From assembly GCA_964503685.1 (NCBI GenBank), contig CAZDAW010000004.1, positions 9,984 through 73,983 on the forward strand: a stretch of DNA of 64,000 bases, written 5' to 3'. Shown here one piece after another: positions 57,471 to 64,000 of the stretch (position 1 is the stretch's first letter; every line of letters starts with the position of its first letter). The notes under the pieces were generated by a model. That model worked only from the letters and a program-made list of their open reading frames with translations. It searched no databases and was not told the DNA's origin. Source of the DNA: CAZDAW01 sp964503685. Lineage in GTDB: Bacteria; Chloroflexota; Anaerolineae; Anaerolineales; Anaerolineaceae. The translations under genes were made by a program, and so were the position numbers.

Positions 57471-58616
57471 TTATACAGGTTGGTAGAGATTTCCCCTGAC
57501 CATCGTCCAATGTAACGCCAGAGTTTGTCCATCCAGGCAGATTACATCGGCGTCGCAGCCTGTTGCCAGGCTGCCCTTGCGATTCTGTAAACCGAGTTCT
57601 GCGGCCGGATTATGGCTGGCAATGCGCAGCGCATCGCTCAGCGTGATTCCACCGAAATGGATCAAATTGAGCAATTCTTTCTCGAGCGAAGTGACGCTCC
57701 CGGCCAACGAGCCGTCTTTCAAGCGGGCAGATTGGTTAGCAATCGTTACATCTAATCCTTCGAAGTGATAAGTCCCATCTGGCAGCCCGGCGGCGCCAAT
57801 TGAATCGGAAACCACCACTGCTTTATCGACCGGTTTGCTGCGTAAGAGCAATTTGACGATCGTTGGATGGACGTGGATACCATCAGCGATGATCTCAGCA
57901 GTCAGCCGGTCGTCAGTCAAAACAGCCCCCAAAACGCCAGGATCGCGGTGGTTGAAAGGCGGCATGGCATTAAACGTATGGGTAGCATGAGAAACGCCAG
58001 CTTCAATCGCAGCCATCATCTGCTCCCAACTTGCCTGAGTGTGCCCCGCCGAACAGATCACTCCCGCCTGGCGGGCGCGTCGCACCAGGGCAAGAGCATT
58101 ATCCATTTCAGGCGCCAGAGTTATTAGCTTAATGAAACCCTGGGCTTGTTTTAGATAACTGTCCAGCAAAGGCAAATCAGGTGGAACGATCGTCTCAGGA
58201 GGAAAAGCCCCTTTACGCTGAGGATTAATAAACGGCCCTTCCAAGTGAATGCCAAGAATTTCAGCGCCTTGTGGTTGGGCAGCAAGCGTAGCAGCAATAC
58301 CTGTTTCGATCTCCTCTTTCAGCCCGCCGATAGTCGCCAGAAAACCCGTCACCCCGTGACGGGCATAATTCTCCGCCATTCTGACAATACCCTGGGGGTT
58401 GCCGCCCATCGCTTCATCGCCGCCAATGCCATGGGTATGAAGGTCAATTAAGCCAGGCGCCAGGATATGAGAAGAAACATCAATCACTTCCATGCCAGTA
58501 AACTGCTGACCCTGGTCAGGGATAACATCTTTGATTACACCCCGGTCGATCAACAGAATGCCAGGTTCGATACAGGTGAGCGGTGTATAAATTTTTGCAG
58601 CACGGATGGCGATCAT
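57471..58616 (-). CDS. nagA: N-acetylglucosamine-6-phosphate deacetylase
   Basis: 381 residues, amidohydrolase fold. It removes acetate from GlcNAc-6-P to give GlcN-6-P for glycolysis. Motifs: LIDLHTHGIGGDEAMG, LGIHLEGPFINPQRKGAF, CSAGHTQASW and SHATHTFNAMPPFNHRDPG, VVSDSIGAAGLPDG (catalytic Asp), all NagA-like. AGGAG lies before the start. Last gene of the right-hand minus operon; its product fits the ROK kinase and transporter upstream. It ends 13 bases from gyrB, convergent. Confidence 0.95.
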   Translation of the reverse strand: MIAIRAAKIYTPLTCIEPGILLIDRGVIKDVIPDQGQQFTGMEVIDVSSHILAPGLIDLHTHGIGGDEAMGGNPQGIVRMAENYARHGVTGFLATIGGLKEEIETGIAATLAAQPQGAEILGIHLEGPFINPQRKGAFPPETIVPPDLPLLDSYLKQAQGFIKLITLAPEMDNALALVRRARQAGVICSAGHTQASWEQMMAAIEAGVSHATHTFNAMPPFNHRDPGVLGAVLTDDRLTAEIIADGIHVHPTIVKLLLRSKPVDKAVVVSDSIGAAGLPDGTYHFEGLDVTIANQSARLKDGSLAGSVTSLEKELLNLIHFGGITLSDALRIASHNPAAELGLQNRKGSLATGCDADVICLDGQTLALHWTMVRGNLYQPV

Positions 58617-58634
58617 AAACGGGATAACTCCTGA

Positions 58635-59672
58635 TTAAAAAATTACAGGTTGGCGACTCTGCGTCGATTCGTAAGCGGCAAGAGCAATCTCAAGGGCGCG
58701 TAATCCATCCTGGCCAGTAGCCGCCGGGAAAAGATGCTCGCCTGCTTGAACGCAGCGAATAAAATGCTGCACCATTTCAGTATCCACATCAATACCGAAG
58801 GGTTCAGCTGCAACAGCGCGGCGCGCCGGATCATCAGACACGACAGTCAATGCCTGGCGGGTATCATCAAGGTTAAGCGTACCTTTTTCACCCAATATAC
58901 GTAAATAGAAATCATAGTGATAGGAATTATTTTCTGGTAGAGACCAACTTGGATCTACCGTGGCGATGATGCCATTTTGAAAAACAAGAGATAACAGCCC
59001 GCAGTCTTCAACCTTAAGGCCCCGCTCACTGAAGACGCTTTTTTCAGCATAAACCGAGCCGACTTCTGATTCCAAAATAAACCGCAGAGCATCAGTTACG
59101 TGCACCGAATGATCAAGCAGCGCCCCCCCTCCAGCATGAACAGGATCAGTGATCCATTCCGGGTACTGCGGCGGTAATGGAGGGCGCCCTCGGTTACCGC
59201 CCACTATTCCCAGAACACGTCCGATCTCTCCGCTCTGGATCATCCTTCTGGCTGCCTGAACCATCGGGTAAAAACGGCAAACAAACGGGATTTGCAGCAA
59301 CACACCGGCTTCATCACAGGCGGCGATCATTGCCCGTGCATCCACAATATTCGTCGCGATGGGTTTCTCACATAAAATATGTTTTCCTGCCCCCGCAGCC
59401 GCACAGACCAGATCGCGGTGTTGATCGGTAGGAGAAGTGACGATAACCGCATTGATGCTATTCTGATCGAGCAATTCCGTGGCAGTAGCATAGAAACGGG
59501 CCCCAAATTGAGCGGCAAACTGCTTCCCGCGCCCTGCATCTTCATCGTAAATAGCAGCCAATTCAACACCCGGAATTTTCTTCAACGCAACGGAATAAGA
59601 TAAAGCATGACCGGTATGGGCATAACTGAGCACGCCAATACGTAGAGTAACTTGAGTTAAAATTCGGTTCAT
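58635..59672 (-). CDS. Gfo/Idh/MocA-family oxidoreductase
   Basis: 345 residues. N-terminal NAD(P)-binding fold and C-terminal sugar-binding domain. The expected glycine loop is unusual (GVLSYAHTGHA instead of GxGxxG), but the CEKPIATN motif that carries the catalytic-type Lys and LLDHSVHVTDALRF are kept. It most likely oxidises or epimerises a sugar or sugar derivative. AGGAG lies before the start. Flanked by nagA and a second protein of the same family, with 13-18 base gaps. Confidence 0.9.
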   Translation of the reverse strand: MNRILTQVTLRIGVLSYAHTGHALSYSVALKKIPGVELAAIYDEDAGRGKQFAAQFGARFYATATELLDQNSINAVIVTSPTDQHRDLVCAAAGAGKHILCEKPIATNIVDARAMIAACDEAGVLLQIPFVCRFYPMVQAARRMIQSGEIGRVLGIVGGNRGRPPLPPQYPEWITDPVHAGGGALLDHSVHVTDALRFILESEVGSVYAEKSVFSERGLKVEDCGLLSLVFQNGIIATVDPSWSLPENNSYHYDFYLRILGEKGTLNLDDTRQALTVVSDDPARRAVAAEPFGIDVDTEMVQHFIRCVQAGEHLFPAATGQDGLRALEIALAAYESTQSRQPVIF

Positions 59673-59685
59673 AGCAATATCTCCT

Positions 59686-60678
59686 CTACCGATCTATAAA
59701 ACCAGTCAACGCCACACTCCGTCCGGTCTCGATCGATTCGCGGGCAGCCAGGCAGACCCGAAGTGCATCCCTGGCTTCGTTGGCTGGAACAGGCGGTGGG
59801 AGATCATTTTCGATGCAATGGATAAAATCGGCGATTTCTGCAGCAAATGAGTTTTCACCTTCGAGAACATGAGACTGGCGGCCCTGCCCTTCGATGAACG
59901 CCTGCATGCCTTCGATTTGATCGTAATCCCAGGCGATGCGTCCGCAGGCGCCGCATAATTCCACCCTGCAAGATAGAGGAGCAGAAGGGGGGTGAGCCCA
60001 ACTGGTTTCTATCAATCCCAGGCCGCCATTGGCAAATTGGAGCGTGGCCAGGGCGTAATAATCGTGGCCCGCTCTCTGCCGGGTGCTGATGGCATAGACG
60101 CGCTCAACCGGATGCTGAAAAAGCCAGAGCATGTAATCGATGCCGTGTATAGCCAGATCAACAATTGGGCCGCCGCTTTTTTGGCTATCTCCCAGCCAAT
60201 CTTGAGTGCTCCAGCCTGGATAAGTCGATGTGATGGAGTGAAAAGCCATACGTAACTCACCGATATCTCCGCGTTGCAGAATATCTTTCGCCTTACGATG
60301 ATCGACTTCGTACCTGGAAACGTGCGCCACCATCAATTTGACTCCGGTCTGCCGCGCAGTATCAATCATCGATTGAGCCTGTTCGAGTGTTCTGGAAACC
60401 GGTTTTTCACATAAGACGTGCTTCCCAGCGCGCATCAAACGGTTGGCAATATCAGCATGGCTTGGGGTGGGCGTACAGATACTGACCAGGTCCACATCAG
60501 AAGCAATCAGCGCTTCAAGATCAGATGCAGCCTCGGCCTGGAATTGTTGAGCCATTTTTTGAGCGCTGGCAAGATCACGATCGACCACCAGAGCCAGCTT
60601 GACATCCGGCAAACTGGCATATCCTCTGGCGTGATATTCGCCGATATAGCCTGCGCCGATAATCCCAGCTTTGAGCAT
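59686..60678 (-). CDS. Gfo/Idh/MocA-family oxidoreductase
   Basis: 330 residues. Typical Rossmann loop GIIGAGYIGEYHARG, CEKPVSRTLEQA, and DLAIHGIDYMLWL with the catalytic-region His. The two members in one operon suggest a two-step or oxidation/reduction sequence on an unusual sugar, known for several family members. Start at 60678, backed by GGGAGG; the upstream frame extension to 60852 would lie inside the ROK gene. Two bases separate it from the ROK gene. Confidence 0.92.
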   Translation of the reverse strand: MLKAGIIGAGYIGEYHARGYASLPDVKLALVVDRDLASAQKMAQQFQAEAASDLEALIASDVDLVSICTPTPSHADIANRLMRAGKHVLCEKPVSRTLEQAQSMIDTARQTGVKLMVAHVSRYEVDHRKAKDILQRGDIGELRMAFHSITSTYPGWSTQDWLGDSQKSGGPIVDLAIHGIDYMLWLFQHPVERVYAISTRQRAGHDYYALATLQFANGGLGLIETSWAHPPSAPLSCRVELCGACGRIAWDYDQIEGMQAFIEGQGRQSHVLEGENSFAAEIADFIHCIENDLPPPVPANEARDALRVCLAARESIETGRSVALTGFIDR

Positions 60679-60680
60679 AT

Positions 60681-61664
60681 TCAACCTCCCATAGAAAAGT
60701 AAGAAGCTGCGGCGCCTATAGCGCCAGCATTGACCCCCAGTGGGGAAGTCAGCACCGGCGCCGCTTCGATGGCATACTTCGCGACCGAACGGTTTACCGG
60801 TTCCAAGAGAAGGTCGCCCATCTGAGCCACCCCGCCGCCGATAACAACGCATTCCAGGTTCAAAATATCGAGCATCCAGCCAATGGCCATGCCCAAATAA
60901 TCAGCCGTCTCTTCCAGTAATTGAACCGCCAGAGCATCTTTCTGTCGGGTTGCCTCCTGAATGATTTGCGGCGTTATCTGTTCCAGAGAATGGCCAGCAA
61001 GCTCATAGATCAACGAACGGCAATCACGCTTTAATGCTTCAATAGCCCGGTTAACCAGGGCAGGGCCCGAAACCAGCATTTCCAGACGGTCTTCCAGATT
61101 GCAGGGATTCCCGGCGCCAACCGCCCTGCCAGCAGTGTGACCAATTTCGCCGGCCTTGTTACCAGCGCCAGCATAGATCTTTCCGTCCAGATAAAGGCCA
61201 ACCGCAACACCCGTGCCGAGATTTAGAAAAGCAAAATCCCGGCGGCCAATGCCTGCGCCATAATAAGCCTCCCCCACGGTAGCAGAACGGACATCATGAA
61301 ACAAATAGGTTGGGATTTGCAGGGCATCCAGGATGGACGGGATCAACAACAAATTCTTAACGTCCAAATTTTCAGCTTCGAGCATGATGCCGTTGCATTC
61401 ATCCACAAAACCAGGAGCGCCGATGGAAATACCGGCTGGCTCGATGCCATCTGCCCGTGCAGAAGCCAGGATTTCTTCAAGAAGGCAGAGGATCGAGTTC
61501 TTGACGGCTTCATTCCCCTTGGGAGTCGAAGCCTGCTTTCGGACGAGAATATTTGCTGAACGGTCCATCAAAATACCCAACAATTTGGTGCCGCCTACGT
61601 CTAAACCGATAACATATTCTGAATTTGGGATCATGGAGAATCGCGCCTTCTGTTTCTGCATCAT
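60681..61664 (-). CDS. ROK-family sugar kinase
   Basis: 327 residues. Phosphate loop GLDVGGTKLLGILMD, catalytic Asp in FHDVRSATVGEA, NLGTGVAVGLYLDG, and AGEIGH with the His of the ROK signature. The usual CxCGxxGC zinc motif is degraded to GNPCNLEDRLE, with one Cys left. It probably phosphorylates GlcNAc, ManNAc or glucose made by the operon; NagA would then deacetylate GlcNAc-6-P. Start at 61664 overlaps the permease stop (ATGATG); the internal ATG at 61634 is the alternative. Confidence 0.88.
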   Translation of the reverse strand: MMQKQKARFSMIPNSEYVIGLDVGGTKLLGILMDRSANILVRKQASTPKGNEAVKNSILCLLEEILASARADGIEPAGISIGAPGFVDECNGIMLEAENLDVKNLLLIPSILDALQIPTYLFHDVRSATVGEAYYGAGIGRRDFAFLNLGTGVAVGLYLDGKIYAGAGNKAGEIGHTAGRAVGAGNPCNLEDRLEMLVSGPALVNRAIEALKRDCRSLIYELAGHSLEQITPQIIQEATRQKDALAVQLLEETADYLGMAIGWMLDILNLECVVIGGGVAQMGDLLLEPVNRSVAKYAIEAAPVLTSPLGVNAGAIGAAASYFSMGG

Positions 61665-62485
61665 TCGCCGCGTTTCCAGAGGAAATCCTGCAATGCGTCG
61701 CTCAGCAGATTGAGGCTCAGGATAGTGATAAAAATTGCCAGGCCAGGAAAAGTGGAAAGCCACCAGGCAGTCAGCAGATAACGCCGGCCGACTCCCACCA
61801 TGGCGCCCCATTCGGGAGTAGGCGCCTGGGCACCCAACCCGATAAAGCTCAAACCAGCGGTGGTAACCAGGGCCGACCCAATATCCATCGAAGCCTGAAC
61901 AAGAACCGGCATCAGACAGTTTGGCAGGATATGACGAAACATAATCCGAAAATTGCTGGCGCCGATTGATTGGGCGGCTTCTACAAACTGTTGTTTTTTA
62001 ATTGAAAGCACCTGTCCACGCACCATACGGGCATACCAGGGCCACCATACAGCCGAAATGGCCAGCATGGCGTTGACCAGACTTGGCCCTAAGGCAGCCA
62101 CAATAGCCAGGGCCAGAATCAAGGGCGGGAAGGCCAGGAATATTTCTGTGATGCGCATCAGAGCTTCGTCGATGCGCCCACCATAATAACCTGCCGGCGT
62201 ACCTACCAGAATACCGATCAACAGGCAAGAACTCATGATGACGAGCACTGTTTCAGTAGAAAGACGCGTCCCCATCATGACCCGGCTCAAAACATCCCGC
62301 CCCATATCGTCAGTGCCCATCAGGTGATTCGCATTGGGCGGCTGAAGTTTGTCCGGTATATTGACAGCCAGAGGGTCATAGGGAGCCAGCTTTTCGCCAA
62401 AGAGGCTCAAAATGATAAGCCCCAGAATGACGATCAGGGGAATGATCAATAAAGGAGAGCGTTTGAAAATATAGAGTATGTTCAT
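61661..62485 (-). CDS. ABC transporter permease, DppC/OppC-like
   Basis: 274 residues with six transmembrane helices. N-terminal APYDPLAVNIPDKLQPPNANHLMGTDDMGRDVLSR is the classical OppC-type entry, and the EAA loop is EAAQSIGASNFRIMFRHILPNC. In this transporter class peptides, nickel and, in many thermophilic or anaerobic bacteria, oligosaccharides are imported. Context favours a sugar. Overlaps the DppB-like gene by four bases. ATPase genes are not in the window. Confidence 0.93.
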   Translation of the reverse strand: MNILYIFKRSPLLIIPLIVILGLIILSLFGEKLAPYDPLAVNIPDKLQPPNANHLMGTDDMGRDVLSRVMMGTRLSTETVLVIMSSCLLIGILVGTPAGYYGGRIDEALMRITEIFLAFPPLILALAIVAALGPSLVNAMLAISAVWWPWYARMVRGQVLSIKKQQFVEAAQSIGASNFRIMFRHILPNCLMPVLVQASMDIGSALVTTAGLSFIGLGAQAPTPEWGAMVGVGRRYLLTAWWLSTFPGLAIFITILSLNLLSDALQDFLWKRGE

Positions 62486-63489
62486 GTGTAGCTAATGCGC
62501 GGGTCTATTGCCACATAGAGAACATCAACGATCAGATTGGTCAACGAATAAACAACTGCGACCAGCATCGTGGTGCTCATAATGGCATTGAAATCCATGG
62601 CCATAATGGCATTAACCGTATAAAAGCCGATGCCAGGCCATGAGAAGATAATTTCCACAAGAAAAGCGCCAGAGAGCAATGCCCCGGTTTGCAGACCGAT
62701 CATGGTCACGGCTGGAATAAGCGCGTTTCGTAGAGCGTGCAGGAAGATCACCCGGCGCTCGGAAGCGCCTTTGCTGTACGCTGTGCGAATGTAATCTTGC
62801 CCCAACGTATCCAGCATACTGGTACGGGTGATTCGGGCAATCCAGGCTATCGAGGCAAAAGCCAGGGTGATTGCCGGCATTGTAAGATAAAGCAGACTGC
62901 TGCGTAAAGCCGGCCAATCGCCCGTTATGAGGCTGTCAATAACGTACATGCCAGTCAACGTAGCCGGCTGGGCAACTGAAGGATCAATCCGCCCGCCAGC
63001 CGGCAACAGATTCAACCAGCGATATAAGATCAATTGAAATAATAATGCCAGCCAAAAAATGGGCACCCCCACACCGCTGATGCAAACCACCCTGGATATA
63101 TGGTCCAGCAGGCGATCCTTATATACCGCAGACATCACCCCTAACGGAATGCCAATGATCAAACAAATCAGCATCGCCGCCAGCGTCAATTCGATTGTGG
63201 CAGGAAAATAATCTTTCAAATCTTCTGTAACCGGGCGGCGGCTATACAGCGAATAACCCAGGTCGCCCTGCAAAAGCCCGGTCATATACATCCAATATTG
63301 TTCGGGCAGAGAACGATCAAGACCAAGTTTTTTACGCAAGAGATCAACCTGCTCAGTAGTCGCGTGCGGACCGGCCGCCTGTCGGGCCGGATCAGCCGGA
63401 ATGACGTGGGAGATCGTAAAGGTCAGCAATGACACTCCCAGTAGAACAAAGATCAGCAGCGATAGGCGCCGGACGAGAAATGTGGTCAT
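62482..63489 (-). CDS. ABC transporter permease, DppB/OppB-like
   Basis: 335 residues with six transmembrane helices. N-terminal FLVRRLSLLIFVLLGVSLLTF and IPADPARQAAGPHATTEQVDLLRKKLGLD are OppB hallmarks, and the EAA loop is AYSKGASERRVIFLHALRNA. It forms the membrane pore with the DppC-like subunit and serves the binding protein encoded just upstream at 63554-64000. A hairpin lies between the two genes. Confidence 0.93.
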   Translation of the reverse strand: MTTFLVRRLSLLIFVLLGVSLLTFTISHVIPADPARQAAGPHATTEQVDLLRKKLGLDRSLPEQYWMYMTGLLQGDLGYSLYSRRPVTEDLKDYFPATIELTLAAMLICLIIGIPLGVMSAVYKDRLLDHISRVVCISGVGVPIFWLALLFQLILYRWLNLLPAGGRIDPSVAQPATLTGMYVIDSLITGDWPALRSSLLYLTMPAITLAFASIAWIARITRTSMLDTLGQDYIRTAYSKGASERRVIFLHALRNALIPAVTMIGLQTGALLSGAFLVEIIFSWPGIGFYTVNAIMAMDFNAIMSTTMLVAVVYSLTNLIVDVLYVAIDPRISYT

Positions 63490-63502
63490 ACGGGTTGCCT
63501 TT

Positions 63503-63538
63503 CAAAAGGCGGCGGTTCACTCGAAGCAAACCGCCGCC
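63503..63538 (-). terminator. intercistronic hairpin between binding-protein and permease genes
   Basis: On the minus strand GGCGGCGGTT (63538-63529) and AACCGCCGCC (63517-63508) form a 10-bp perfect stem followed by TTTTG. The T-run is short, so termination should be partial. It probably keeps the binding protein more abundant than the permeases. Confidence 0.6.
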
Positions 63539-63553
63539 CTCAGCTAATACAAA

Positions 63554-63997
63554 CTACTCCTTATACATCTTTGCAAAACTGATGCCTTCTTTATAATACG
63601 AGAGATTATACTCGTATCCTTTGACGTTAGAGCGCAAGGCAATCCGCTCATTGGTCTGAACTGCCCAAACCTCAGGCGAATCAGTGTAGATCATTTCCAC
63701 AGCCTGCTGATATGCTTCGTCTCTCTTGGTCGAATCCATCTCTGAGCGCGCCTGCTCGAGCAGCTTGTCCACCTGCTCATTTTTGTAATAATAATAATTG
63801 GAACCATTGGGCGGGAAATTGCCTGAGTAATACATAACCCAAATTTGTGAAGTGGCGTCGGCGTAATCCAGACCCCACTGCCCCATCATCATCTGGGGAG
63901 CCGTCTCGGGATTGCCCTGGGCTTCCCACCAGGTATTCAACGGCATTTCCTGGATCTTCAGGTCGATGCCCAATTGCTTCAGGTCGGCCTGCCACAT
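63554..63997 (-). CDS. ABC transporter substrate-binding protein, family 5 (partial)
   Basis: C-terminal 147 residues of an extracellular solute-binding protein of family 5 (DppA/OppA/sugar-binding). The gene continues beyond the right edge of the window. Seen: MWQADLKQLGIDLKIQEMPLNTWW, WGLDYADATSQIWVMYYSG and VDKLLEQARSEMDSTKRDEAYQQAVEMIYTDSPEVWAVQ, a classical end of this family. It captures the ligand outside the cell for the DppBC-type pore. The ligand cannot be read from the sequence. Confidence 0.93.
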   Translation of the reverse strand: MWQADLKQLGIDLKIQEMPLNTWWEAQGNPETAPQMMMGQWGLDYADATSQIWVMYYSGNFPPNGSNYYYYKNEQVDKLLEQARSEMDSTKRDEAYQQAVEMIYTDSPEVWAVQTNERIALRSNVKGYEYNLSYYKEGISFAKMYKE

Positions 63998-64000
63998 TTC

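Overview
The window looks like chromosomal DNA of an anaerobic Chloroflexota bacterium, probably of the Anaerolineae type. This rests on gene content only: giant lectin/cadherin-like exoproteins, a complex-I-like [NiFe] hydrogenase, a GH5 endoglycoceramidase-like enzyme, a family-5 binding-protein transporter for sugars, and a bacterial ubiquitin-like operon. There is no rRNA, tRNA, insertion sequence, CRISPR array or phage module. Coding density is high and most genes sit in operons.

Layout. 1-20132: the end of a sortase gene, then three secreted proteins: a 2218-residue exoprotein behind a cyclic-di-GMP-I riboswitch and terminator, a 2751-residue paralogue, and a large subtilisin-type protease. 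20307-28902: an 11-gene operon for a membrane-bound group 4 [NiFe] hydrogenase that keeps almost the whole membrane arm of complex I, plus its maturation protease. 28927-30041: a cation-diffusion-facilitator gene behind a short structured leader with a terminator. 30128-30732: a decayed 3-hydroxyisobutyrate-dehydrogenase-like pseudogene. 30865-37000: an FGE-like protein, a SagB-type oxidoreductase, an M14 peptidase, a TAP-type hydrolase and an ABC exporter, possibly a peptide-modification and export set. 37028-39429: an acetyltransferase and a GH5 enzyme.

39561-46394 is the most remarkable part: a seven-gene ubiquitin-like conjugation operon. It encodes an E1-like enzyme fused to a GntR-type DNA-binding domain, a membrane-anchored RING-like protein, a Ubl-E2 fusion, a free Ubl, a JAMM isopeptidase-like protein, a membrane FHA protein and a membrane vWA protein. 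A 25-bp near-perfect palindrome overlaps the predicted transcription start of the E1 gene, which suggests that the E1 represses its own operon.

46384-57457 is mostly housekeeping: an acetyltransferase, valS with a T-box leader (GUC specifier), gmd, an MBL-fold hydrolase, plsY, a second JAMM protein, two membrane proteins and gyrB. 57471-64000, all on the minus strand, is a sugar uptake and catabolism operon read from the right edge inwards: binding protein (partial), two DppBC-type permeases, a ROK kinase, two Gfo/Idh/MocA oxidoreductases and NagA. Together these suggest import and breakdown of an N-acetylated amino-sugar compound.
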